A DNA stretch of 32,453 nt from an uncultured Collinsella sp. (GTDB lineage: Bacteria; Actinomycetota; Coriobacteriia; Coriobacteriales; Coriobacteriaceae). How positions within the stretch are numbered: the stretch's first letter is position 1; every line of letters begins with the position of its first letter. The DNA is taken from contig UQPY01000025.1 in assembly GCA_900542965.1 (NCBI GenBank), forward strand, positions 1-32,453, read 5' to 3'. Under the pieces are notes generated by a model that had not been told where the DNA came from, ran no database searches, and saw only the letters and a list, made by a program, of their open reading frames with translations. Shown piece after piece: positions 17,846 to 25,339 of the stretch. The translations under genes and the position numbers were made by a program.

Positions 17846-18747
17846 CTGGCCTCCTCCCCGTCGCGCCAAAACGCCAACTTTTCGCGGTTGTCGGCGCTCA
17901 AATACACATGTTGCTTGTCAATCGCATCGATCACACGGTGGACTTCGTCACCGTCGCGGCGCATCACGGCCAGGCGCAGGCAAAGCATCCAAACCTCCTG
18001 CTCCTCGGGCACGTCGAGCACCAGCTGGTCGGTCACGGCCTGCGCCTCGTCGATCTGTCCGACATCGGCCAGCGCCGTCGCGTATCGAATGCGCAGCTCA
18101 AGGGCATCCTCGCACTCGCAGCAACGCGCAAGCAGGCGCGCGTACTGTTGGCGCTGAATCTGAGCCACGCGCCCCTCGGCCAAGCCCGAGCCTAAGTATT
18201 CACCAAGAAAATCACAGTATTCGTTGAGGTTTTGCGCGCTCGGGTCCGTCTTAAAGGCACGCTCCAGCTGCTGCAGTTTAAGGTCGGACTCCTTGGAGAT
18301 CTGCGCCACCGCCGTCGCGGCATAGTGCGCCACCTCAACGTCATCGTTAAGCTTAGCCGCCTGCAGCTGCGCCAGGTACGCGTCAGGCTCCTCGGTGAGC
18401 ATGGAGAGCATTAGGCGGCGCCGGTATGCCGGGTCGTTGACGATGAGCGCCTCCTCGAGCGGCACTACGCCTGAATCGTCCTCACCACTCGGTACCGACA
18501 TACTGCGATGCAGGTCATCGTTGAAGCGCAGCGACTCCAGCGCAGACTCTTTCAGCCCCTCGCCAAACACCGCGCTGCGGACCGATAGCAGAACCACCAG
18601 CAACGGGCCCCACAGCGGCACCAGCACTATCACAGCCAGCATGTGCCCGCGCACCGGCAGCAGGCCCAGCTTCATGAGCGTCCACAGCATCAGGCAAACC
18701 AGCGCATGAATCAGCAGCAAGACGGCAGCAACGACAAGCGAGATCAA
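17842..18747 (-). CDS. pelE: PelE-like membrane protein with helical repeats
   Basis: The 301-aa protein has two N-terminal transmembrane helices (LVVAAVLLLIHALVCLMLWTLM and MLAVIVLVPLWGPLLVVLLSV), then an all-helical cytosolic domain whose pattern (AHYAATAVAQISKES..., LRIRYATALADVGQIDEAQAV) suggests TPR-like repeats. That matches PelE, which joins PelD in the inner-membrane complex. Sequence similarity alone would be weak, so the call leans on order and architecture. The start is TTG overlapping the pelD stop (TTGA), with GAGGGGGGT upstream. It is translationally coupled. Confidence 0.8.
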   Translation of the reverse strand: MISLVVAAVLLLIHALVCLMLWTLMKLGLLPVRGHMLAVIVLVPLWGPLLVVLLSVRSAVFGEGLKESALESLRFNDDLHRSMSVPSGEDDSGVVPLEEALIVNDPAYRRRLMLSMLTEEPDAYLAQLQAAKLNDDVEVAHYAATAVAQISKESDLKLQQLERAFKTDPSAQNLNEYCDFLGEYLGSGLAEGRVAQIQRQQYARLLARCCECEDALELRIRYATALADVGQIDEAQAVTDQLVLDVPEEQEVWMLCLRLAVMRRDGDEVHRVIDAIDKQHVYLSADNREKLAFWRDGEEAR

Positions 18748-20882
18748 GCGGCACCCCCCTCACCGTCACCGATGTAAGCGATGTGCTGCAGCAGCGCCAC
18801 GATGTCCTCGCCGTCGACGGGCTCCACCGCAATATGCTTTGCGCTCAGGCGCTCGCGGATAATGGGCAGATCGCACGCCTTTGCCTGACGCATAAGCAGG
18901 TAGAGCACGTCGCCGTCGACCAAGCCCGCCGCGTCGCTCTCGCGGATTGCCGACCCAATTACGCCCACCAGCTCGCCGACAGGCTCCATGCCCGGTACCA
19001 CGCGCAGGAGCAAAAAACTCCCCATCTTGCTATCTGCCAGTGCCTGCTCCGCCGCGAGCTCTTGGCCAAAGGCAGCCTGCTTGAGCACGCAAGTGCCGTC
19101 AACGCAGCGTTTATCCTGCGCCACCGCCTCATAGTCAAAGGCACGGCCCAGCGCACTTTCGACCAGGCCGCACAAGATGCGGAACAGGTTTTGATAATAG
19201 AGGGTCATTTGGTTTTCGGCCGCACTACGCACAAAGATCAACACGGCGGGTGCCCCGTCGCGCTCGATCGTGTATCCAAACATGGGAAGCCCCGGCGTCA
19301 GCTCGCGGTTCACCCACAGGTTCGAACGACCCCCGTCGCCCAAAAGAGGTGCAAGCTGCTCAAGCGTGAGCGAACGTGCGGCATCTTCGGCAATCGCGGG
19401 ACTTGCTGCCACCAGGCGTGCAAATGCCCCGCCCGAAACATGGTAGATCGCCACCGAATCGTTCTCGAGAATCTCGCCCAGAAGCTCGCAGCACTTGCGA
19501 TAGATATCGCGCGGGTTGAGCACGTCGAGCTCCTGCGTCACGGCAAAGATCTTGCCAAAGCTGTCGTGGCGACCCACGATCTGGCGCCTGTACGCGCGCT
19601 TGTCCTCGATCGCGTCGTGGTAGAGCTGCGTAAGGAACGTATTGCGGTTGCGCACGAGCTCGTTTTGATCGCGCTCCGCCCTAATGGCTTCGCTGTTGCG
19701 CAGCTGCACATAGCCGCACACGGCACCCACCACAAAGTACGCAATAAACGGCAGCCAGTTGGACGGCTCGTAGAACAGGCCCTGGAAGGTATAGCCGTAC
19801 TGAGTAAAGTAGCTCGCGGCCAAACCCACCGACGCCATCAGCGCCGCAATCAGGCCAAAATCGAGCCCATACAGCGTGCCGATCAGTACCACGTAGAGCA
19901 GACGATAATCGAGCACGTTGAGCTGAGCAGACTGCGAAAACACCAGCTCCAGGCCCTCAAAGAGCACCCAGGCCAGCGCGGTCTCCAGGCATTTGATGGG
20001 CAGTGTCCGCCCGCGCATGCGGTCGATGGCGGCACGCAGCGGATGGCGCTTGCCCGCGAGGGTCTGCTCCCAGCGGGCGTGTATGGTCGAAAGATCGCGC
20101 AGCACGTCATAGCGCTGGAACCACCCGTAGCGCGTGCGGACGGTATCGCTCGGAGCAATGGAGACGACGGCGTCCCCGTCGTAGGTAATGTCGAGCCCCG
20201 GGAACAAGCCCTTGAGCGCCTCGCCCAGGTCTCCCACGGTATGGGCAAAGCTATCCGGAACCTCGAGTTCCTCGAATGTGGCATCCCAGCTGTCGAAGAT
20301 GCGACGCACCAGAACGGCCAGCTCCTCGGCGCAGAGGGCACCGAGCGGTGAGTCCGCCCCAGCCCTCATGACAGCAGAGCCTTGCGAGCACGCCTCGAAC
20401 AGCGGGGTCAAAATCGGGTCTTCCAGCGTGGGCGAGGCGGTGTACAGATACGGCACGCGCAAGATCTTGGCCTGAATGCCGTCGCGGACCGCATAGTAGC
20501 GGCACAGGTCGTTGGCCGCACGGGCAATGATGCCCTTGCCGTTTTGCCCCGCAGCGTCCACCGCACCGTCCGCTCCCATGGGACCAGTCACAAACAGCAG
20601 CTGAATCTGGCGACCCATGCAAGCTCGAAAGACGGAGCGCAGCAGCTCGATGTCGCCAACGGCCTCGGTATGCGGCGTGAGATAGGTAGAGAGGTAGACC
20701 ACACGGTCGAATTCGTAAGCCTGGTCCAGGTGCTGCAGCAGCTCTTTCCAAGACGCATGGAGCGACGACCCGTCGCGGCGCGCCTCGTTGGCCGCCACGA
20801 CCTGAACATGGTCACCGGGAAACGCCTTGGCACAAAAGTCGTCATCGACATACACGGTATTGCCAACAACCAGCACTTCCAC
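18744..20882 (-). CDS. pelD: PelD-like c-di-GMP receptor with N-terminal SDR-like domain
   Basis: The protein has about 712 aa. Residues 1-240 look like a short-chain dehydrogenase/epimerase fold without a clear glycine-rich loop (VLVVGNTVYVD, VVYLSTYLTP, KILRVPYLY). Three to four transmembrane helices at about 300-395 follow, then a GAF-like domain (about 450-575) and a degenerate GGDEF domain. In the last, the I-site RESD (647-650) stands five residues before DGDVL (656-660), the position of GGDEF. Pseudomonas PelD uses the same RxxD to bind c-di-GMP, so allosteric activation of Pel synthesis is predicted. I chose the GTG at 20880-20882 because GGGGAGGGGGAG lies just upstream and both possible promoters lie over the alternative ATGs at 20927 and 20918. 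Confidence 0.88.
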   Translation of the reverse strand: MEVLVVGNTVYVDDDFCAKAFPGDHVQVVAANEARRDGSSLHASWKELLQHLDQAYEFDRVVYLSTYLTPHTEAVGDIELLRSVFRACMGRQIQLLFVTGPMGADGAVDAAGQNGKGIIARAANDLCRYYAVRDGIQAKILRVPYLYTASPTLEDPILTPLFEACSQGSAVMRAGADSPLGALCAEELAVLVRRIFDSWDATFEELEVPDSFAHTVGDLGEALKGLFPGLDITYDGDAVVSIAPSDTVRTRYGWFQRYDVLRDLSTIHARWEQTLAGKRHPLRAAIDRMRGRTLPIKCLETALAWVLFEGLELVFSQSAQLNVLDYRLLYVVLIGTLYGLDFGLIAALMASVGLAASYFTQYGYTFQGLFYEPSNWLPFIAYFVVGAVCGYVQLRNSEAIRAERDQNELVRNRNTFLTQLYHDAIEDKRAYRRQIVGRHDSFGKIFAVTQELDVLNPRDIYRKCCELLGEILENDSVAIYHVSGGAFARLVAASPAIAEDAARSLTLEQLAPLLGDGGRSNLWVNRELTPGLPMFGYTIERDGAPAVLIFVRSAAENQMTLYYQNLFRILCGLVESALGRAFDYEAVAQDKRCVDGTCVLKQAAFGQELAAEQALADSKMGSFLLLRVVPGMEPVGELVGVIGSAIRESDAAGLVDGDVLYLLMRQAKACDLPIIRERLSAKHIAVEPVDGEDIVALLQHIAYIGDGEGGAA

Positions 20883-20916
20883 CGTGCGCTCCCCCTCCCC
20901 AAATTTAGCTTTTGCC

Positions 20917-20946
20917 ATGGTAAACATGCATATTGTACGCTGTCAA
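20917..20946 (-). promoter_or_regulatory. Promoter of the pel operon
   Basis: On the minus strand TTGACA (20941-20946) and TACCAT (20917-20922) are 18 bp apart. A second -10-like TACAAT lies at 20932-20937. Either puts transcription start at or after the first ATGs, supporting the GTG start of pelD. The stretch 20950-21127 holds only small hairpins such as CTCAGG/CCTGAG (21069-21087). Confidence 0.6.
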
Positions 20947-21127
20947 TGTAGGCCAAAGGCAACTTTAAAGCTGTTTTAAGAACTTTTTCAGACGGGAAGC
21001 GACTCGCGCCTGAGCCAGAGAGCCCTACACGTGCCGCTGCACGGCGGAGAAAGGCGAATCCACTACCCCTCAGGCATAATTCCTGAGCAAAATCAAGCAG
21101 AGCACACGGCTTTTTGCGCCACTTTAA

Positions 21128-21345
21128 GACGTAATCGGGATGTGGCGAGAGGCCAAATTCGGAAGTGCGGGGAAAACCAAAGGAATGCTGACCAGACCCC
21201 CGTTTTAGGCTTCCGCGACCTGCGGTTTTGATACAAAAAAACCGCGTTGTGCTCGAAGGTTTTCGATTTTTCCCCGCACTTCTGTAATTACATCTCTGGA
21301 TCGAGGGCGCAGGCAATGGTGACGACATCCACGATAGCGCCCCCC
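21128..21345. repeat. Palindromic repeat element, copy 1
   Basis: About 215 bp resemble copy 2 at 23341-23552 along their whole length in the same orientation. The core is framed by a 15-bp inverted repeat, GAAGTGCGGGGAAAA (21162-21176) and its complement (21268-21282). Shared internal blocks include CGCGTTGTGCTCGAAGGTT and GTAATTACATC. There is no transposase. A MITE-like or structured repeat is likely. Confidence 0.8.
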
Positions 21346-21481
21346 TATGCCTGATACCAAAATCGTTCCATAGGGACCCGTTTCCCAATGGGATGATTCT
21401 TCACAAAGGGCATTAAGGCGCATGAGAACATGGTAGAGGCAAGCAAGCGCGCTTCCACGTTTTCGCCCATGGTGACCACGG

Positions 21482-21487
21482 TATAAT
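21482..21487 (+). promoter_or_regulatory. -10 box before the AlbA_2 gene
   Basis: A perfect TATAAT stands 37 bp before the ATG. The -35 region (about 21459-21465, GTTTTCG) is weak, as expected if an activator or relief from autorepression is involved. Confidence 0.5.
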
Positions 21488-21524
21488 CCAACGAGACAAG
21501 CAACGAACGGGAAAGGCAGCGCGG

Positions 21525-22907
21525 ATGAACCTGGGCAGCGAGAGCGAGACCGTCGAGTTCAAGAAGTCCACTGGCGAGCATAAAGAAGCACTGCAAGCCA
21601 TCAGCGCCATGCTGAACAAGCACGGCCGCGGCGAGCTCTACTTCGGCGTGAAGGACAACGGCGATGTCATCGGCCAGGATGTCAGCGACGCAACGCTGCG
21701 CCAGGTGACGTCGTGGGTGTCCGACAAGATCGAGCCCGCGGTGTTCCCGACGGTCGAGTGCCTCGACGCCGATGATGGGCTGCGATACATCAAAATTGCC
21801 TTCTCAGGTGCCGACGCCCCCTACTCCGCCGACGGACGCTACTTCACCCGCGTGGGGACTTCGAACAAAGCGCTGTCGGCCTCGGAGCTGAGCGCCATGG
21901 TCGTCAAGCGTGAGCGCGCCCGTAGCCCGTGGGACTCGCTGCCGTCCGGCAGGCCCGTCTCCGACGCCGACGAGCAGGCGGTGCGTGACTTCGTCGCGCG
22001 CGGCGGCAGGGCCGGACGCGTGGGCGGCGGGTTCGCCGGCGTGGAGGACACCTTGGCAAGGCTCGACCTCGTCGCGCCCGACGGCAGCCTAAGAAACGCC
22101 GCGGTGGAGCTGTTCTGCGAGGGATCCGACACCTACCCCAGGATGAAGCTGGGGCTTCTGGGCGGCAACACCAAGGCCAAGATCCTCGACCTGCGCCGCG
22201 AGAGCGGCACCATGCTCAAGCTGCTCGACTTCGCCGAGTACTTCGTGACGTCGAACATCAGGCGCGAGTTCGTCATCGGCGAGACGGGCATGTACCGCAA
22301 GGAGATCCCCGAGATCCCGGCCGAGGCCATCCGCGAGGCGGTTGCCAACGCGCTGTGCCACCGCGACTACACCACCGGCACCGCCGTCGAGGTCAACGTG
22401 TTCATGGACACCGTCCAGATCGTGAGCCCGGGCCTGTTCCCCGAGGGCGACTCGCCGCAAGAGCACCTAGACGGTACCGCGAGCGAGTTCGGCCTCCGAA
22501 ACCCCGCGATCGCGCGCACCCTGTTCCGCGCCGGCGTCATCGAGCAGTACGGCACGGGCATACCGCGCATCAAGGAGGCCTGCGAGGCAGCCGGCGTGAG
22601 GTTCCGCTTCGAGCAGACCGTCAACAGCACCGTCGTCGTCTTCGAGCGTCCTGGGTTGCAGAAAGCGGCCTTCAGGAGAACCGCGGCCGACAACCGACCG
22701 CTCCTCAGCGAGCGCGAACGAGCAGCGATGGCAATTGCCGCCGCTCAGGGGAAAATCACGACCTCCGACCTCGCGCGGGAGTCCAATGTCGGTAGGAAAA
22801 CGGCCTCGAAGACTCTGAAAGACCTTGCCGGTCGAGGCCTGTTGGAATGGGTAGGGAAAAGCCCGAAAGACCCGCACCAGTTCTACAGGATGCCAAGCGA
22901 AGTTTGA
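21525..22907 (+). CDS. AlbA_2/Schlafen-type ATP-binding transcriptional regulator
   Basis: The 460-aa protein starts with an AlbA_2 (divergent AAA-4/Schlafen-like) domain: ESETVEFKKST, AISAMLNKHGRGELYFGVKDNGDVIGQDV and YFTRVGTSNKALS. A conserved middle part follows, IPAEAIREAVANALCHRDYTTGTAVEVNVFMDTVQIVSPGLFPEG, which resembles an ATPase/HSP90-like C-terminal region of these regulators. The C-terminal winged helix (about 395-455) is ITTSDLARESNVGRKTASKTLKDLAGRGLLEWVG. Such proteins are common in mobile regions and are thought to be regulators. The target is unknown. The ATG has GAAAGG eight bases before. It is flanked on both sides by copies of the palindromic repeat. Confidence 0.85.
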   Translation: MNLGSESETVEFKKSTGEHKEALQAISAMLNKHGRGELYFGVKDNGDVIGQDVSDATLRQVTSWVSDKIEPAVFPTVECLDADDGLRYIKIAFSGADAPYSADGRYFTRVGTSNKALSASELSAMVVKRERARSPWDSLPSGRPVSDADEQAVRDFVARGGRAGRVGGGFAGVEDTLARLDLVAPDGSLRNAAVELFCEGSDTYPRMKLGLLGGNTKAKILDLRRESGTMLKLLDFAEYFVTSNIRREFVIGETGMYRKEIPEIPAEAIREAVANALCHRDYTTGTAVEVNVFMDTVQIVSPGLFPEGDSPQEHLDGTASEFGLRNPAIARTLFRAGVIEQYGTGIPRIKEACEAAGVRFRFEQTVNSTVVVFERPGLQKAAFRRTAADNRPLLSERERAAMAIAAAQGKITTSDLARESNVGRKTASKTLKDLAGRGLLEWVGKSPKDPHQFYRMPSEV

Positions 22908-22961
22908 GGCTGCAGGTCCTAGCCGGGAAACAGGCCCATTGCGTTTGCTGCCCTCCCCCTG

Positions 22962-23018
22962 CTGGGCACTACTGAGTAATCTACTGGGCACTGCTGAGTA
23001 ATCTACTGAGTAGTGCCC
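22962..23018 (+). repeat. 22-bp tandem pair with inverted third part
   Basis: Two 22-bp units (22962-22983 and 22984-23005) differ at one base. They are followed by AGTAGTGCCC (23009-23018), the reverse complement of GGGCACTACT at the head of unit 1. Unit 2 can also pair with it through a G-U wobble, so two alternative hairpins are possible. It lies 55 bp past the AlbA_2 gene and no T tract follows. Confidence 0.75.
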
Positions 23019-23070
23019 AAGCGCGAGTTGGCAAGTCCGCCGAAGCCCAGAGAAACGGCTCCGAAGAATA

Positions 23071-23130
23071 TACTGACCGCTACTGACCGCTACTGACCGC
23101 TACTGACCGCTACTGACCGCTACTGACCGC
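23071..23130 (+). repeat. Six perfect tandem copies of a 10-bp unit
   Basis: TACTGACCGC is repeated six times without a mismatch. The period is close to one DNA turn, so each copy presents the same helical face, as in iteron or operator arrays. The array may also expand or contract by slippage. The last copy supplies six bases of the following hairpin stem. Confidence 0.97.
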
Positions 23131-23162
23131 GGCATTCGGCAGGCCCGCCGAATGCCGCGGTC
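23125..23162. other. Perfect 16-bp stem-loop at the end of the decamer array
   Basis: The arm GACCGCGGCATTCGGC (23125-23140) pairs perfectly with 23147-23162 around a six-base loop, AGGCCC. The end of the right arm, GCGGTC, could also pair with any of the six decamers. No T tract follows on either strand. The next 178 bp to 23340 hold nothing I recognise. Confidence 0.85.
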
Positions 23163-23340
23163 TCCCGAGACTAGCAGAGCCGCCCTTATTGTTAGCGCTG
23201 CCGAAGCAAGCCCTACTTCAGCAGCAACTTGAATTTTCGTGCGATGAGCCTCCCCGGAGCCAAGAGCCTTTTGCCCTAATCACAACACCGCAATTCAAGC
23301 ACCGCAGAAAACTCCATTAGCGATGAACCAGCCACTTGAA

Positions 23341-23552
23341 GACGTGATCAAGGTGCGGCAAGGGGTCAAATTCGGAGGTGCGGGGAAAATCGAAGAAATG
23401 CTAACCAGGCCCCAGTTTTCGCTTCCGCGAACTGCGGTTTTGGTGCTAAAAATCGCGTTGTGCTCGAAGGTTCTCGATTTTCCCCGCACTTCCGTAATTA
23501 CATCCTTGGATCGAGAGTACAGGCAACAATGACGTCATCCGCGATAGCACCC
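23341..23552. repeat. Palindromic repeat element, copy 2
   Basis: This is a second copy of the element at 21128-21345, same orientation. Here the inverted repeat is 20 bp with one mismatch (23374-23393 with 23474-23493, core GTGCGGGGAAAATCGA). Short ORFs that cross it on either strand are only readings of the repeat. The two copies bracket the AlbA_2 gene and its downstream repeats. Confidence 0.8.
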
Positions 23553-23641
23553 AACAGTCACGGACGTACAAAAGGCCGTTGCCGGAAGCCTCCATACAAC
23601 GACTCTTCTTTGCGCGCGCCACGCTCGCAATGCTCCATTAA

Positions 23642-23704
23642 ATGTAACTAATTGATTTGCTATATACCATTCATAATGGCACATAGCAAATCAATTAGTT
23701 ACAT
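23642..23704. repeat. 63-bp near-perfect palindrome
   Basis: Perfect 22-bp arms (23642-23663 and 23683-23704) enclose ATACCATTCATAATGGCAC, which is itself palindromic. On minus-strand RNA the two imperfect inner pairs are G-U wobbles, making one 30-bp stem with a three-base loop. It is A+T-rich unlike its flanks. It ends 13 bp before the small ORF start. It could be an operator, a recombination site or the end of a mobile element. Confidence 0.9.
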
Positions 23705-23717
23705 GTGGAGGCAGAAC

Positions 23718-23819
23718 ATGAGGGAGTACGTCGAGAAGCAGCTGCACACTAGAGTCGATTGCGAGCCCAACGACGCCTCGGAAATAACGACGCAAAACTC
23801 TTTCCGAAAGTGTAGGTGA
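23718..23819 (+). CDS. 33-aa small ORF coupled to the 442-aa gene
   Basis: An ATG preceded by GGAGG six bases upstream opens a 33-codon frame (MREYVEKQLHTRVDCEPN...SFRKCR) that ends at TGA 23817-23819, just before the next gene. The peptide is charged with two Cys and no hydrophobic segment. It could be a leader peptide, a small partner protein or the truncated 5' end of a lost gene. The good ribosome site is the main reason to list it. Confidence 0.5.
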   Translation: MREYVEKQLHTRVDCEPNDASEITTQNSFRKCR

Positions 23820-23824
23820 GCGAA

Positions 23825-25153
23825 ATGGCGACTCATGCATACGATGACCTTTATTCTTATCTAGCCGCATTCAAGAACAGCTCTCTTGCCGAAATAATTG
23901 CGTACCTAGAAGAACTGGGGCAAAGGAGGTTCGACGCCTTTATTAGGGGCCTTGCACCCCTTATCCCAATCGAAAAAATCGAAAATCAATCCCTGTTCAA
24001 TTTTTCTGTTGACTCCACCCTTGAAGGAGGCAAATTCCCCTGCACTGACTATGCCTGTCGAGAGCAAAACATTTACCATTTGGCAAAGTTCTCAGCATTG
24101 TATGCAGATAAAACACTGATTCATTGCCCTATAGAATCGGCATTCGAAATGGGGCACGATGATTATGCCTCAGTCGATGAACTTGCATTCGGGATCTATT
24201 TGACCATGCGAGTCGAAGACATAGTCAAAGCTGGAATACTCGGATTTTCGAGCAATTACATTCCTCTTTGCAAAGATTGCCTAGCGCGACAAATCGAAAG
24301 AGAATCAAAAGCAAAAGGATTGATATCGAGTTATTGGGATGAACTCGTACGACAATTCTGTTCCTCTACCTCGTGCACTTTAAAACAAGCACCAGATGGG
24401 AATCTGTGTGTAGCGATTGAGGGAATGGATGCATATGGGTCCCATGATGAGATGGATGTCGATTTCCTGGTAATCCCGTCTGAATACGAATCGCTCTATG
24501 CAAGCCAAGGCGAAACGCGATTGGATAGAGACATGCTGGAGAAAGGCGGCATCTCGACTATCCTACTGCCTTTGTTGGACGATTGCTTTCAAGCCCTCGT
24601 CAATCCCTATTTTTCGAATAGCTCGTATTTAACCACTCGTCCAGCTCAGATTGAGTTCCTCGAGTCCGCAACTTCCACCCTTTATCCTCGAAAAGATCAG
24701 ACCATACCCATTCGCCGGTTATCTTGCCCCCTCCCCATTGCTGAAAATGCAACGTTGCGTAGCATCCTTGATTGCCGCATTAGAAACGAAGAGTCGTTTC
24801 TTGTGTTTAGGGATACCTTGTCCAAAGGCCTGAGCGAAAGGCCCATCGACACCTCGACATTAGCTGACCTGAAGAACGACCTAATAGAGCCCGAGCTTCA
24901 CAAGATATCTTTAGTGATGAAAAACGAGCGATCCCGATTAGTCACCTCCGCAGGCATTGAAGCCGCTATCGGAATTGCGAGCTTTACATTGGGGCAATAC
25001 GGAATCGCATCACCTTCTGATGCCATGGCCTTCCTCGGGGCTGCCGGCATAGGGGCCGTTGCATCTCAATCCGCAGATTTCTTGCGAGAAGCCAAGGCAA
25101 AAGAGAACCCCATGTATTTCCTCTGGAAGCTCAATAGAAACAACCGTCTGTAA
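23825..25153 (+). CDS. Unrecognised 442-aa protein
   Basis: I do not recognise this family. The protein is soluble for most of its length, with a hydrophobic, glycine/alanine-rich stretch near the end (AGIEAAIGIASFTLGQYGIA...FLGAAGIGAVASQSADFL) and a terminal NPMYFLWKLNRNNRL. Possible metal ligands are CTDYAC near 70, IHC near 97 and PLCKDC near 150. Codon use is A+T-richer than in the pel or housekeeping genes, pointing to transfer. I chose the ATG at 23825 (AGGTGA five bases before). A GTG at 23816 that overlaps the small-ORF stop is the other option. Termination-reinitiation from the small ORF is plausible. An accessory or defence role is only an inference from location. Confidence 0.7.
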   Translation: MATHAYDDLYSYLAAFKNSSLAEIIAYLEELGQRRFDAFIRGLAPLIPIEKIENQSLFNFSVDSTLEGGKFPCTDYACREQNIYHLAKFSALYADKTLIHCPIESAFEMGHDDYASVDELAFGIYLTMRVEDIVKAGILGFSSNYIPLCKDCLARQIERESKAKGLISSYWDELVRQFCSSTSCTLKQAPDGNLCVAIEGMDAYGSHDEMDVDFLVIPSEYESLYASQGETRLDRDMLEKGGISTILLPLLDDCFQALVNPYFSNSSYLTTRPAQIEFLESATSTLYPRKDQTIPIRRLSCPLPIAENATLRSILDCRIRNEESFLVFRDTLSKGLSERPIDTSTLADLKNDLIEPELHKISLVMKNERSRLVTSAGIEAAIGIASFTLGQYGIASPSDAMAFLGAAGIGAVASQSADFLREAKAKENPMYFLWKLNRNNRL

Positions 25154-25215
25154 CCTAAGGGGCAGAACACCGCAGTCGCCGAGCATATCTCGATCATTAA
25201 ATAAAGGCAGCACTA

Positions 25216-25251
25216 GAAAGGATGCGAATCGTGAAGAACCGATTCCCTTTC
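25216..25251. terminator. Hairpin between two convergent genes
   Basis: GAAAGG-n4-GAATCG and CGATTC-CCTTTC form a 12-bp stem with a 4-base bulge. It lies in the 186-bp gap between convergent genes, so a bidirectional terminator is likely, although no long T tract is present. Confidence 0.4.
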
Positions 25252-25339
25252 CGAATGCCTAATGCAGTAAAAATCACTGGTAGATCCGAGCAGTTTAACC
25301 AAGACGACAAGAGCGCGCTCAGATTGTTGTCTGCAGTAG

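Noticed and set aside
17..18157. Long plus-strand frames opposite infB, nusA, leuS, guaB, cotH and pelA (up to ~700 codons)
   Set aside because: They are antisense to well-recognised proteins in G+C-rich DNA, have low-complexity Leu/Gly/Val/Arg composition and no ribosome sites. The one at 17 also starts in adapter sequence.
20883..21127. c-di-GMP riboswitch for the pel operon
   Set aside because: The predicted promoter leaves a leader of only a few tens of bases, too short for GEMM-type aptamers. The upstream stretch shows only small hairpins.
23071..23130. CRISPR array
   Set aside because: The repeats are 10 bp and directly adjacent without spacers, and no cas gene is in the window.
23295..23489. 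64-aa minus-strand ORF
   Set aside because: It lies inside palindromic repeat copy 2, and a similar reading appears in copy 1, so it is a by-product of the repeat.
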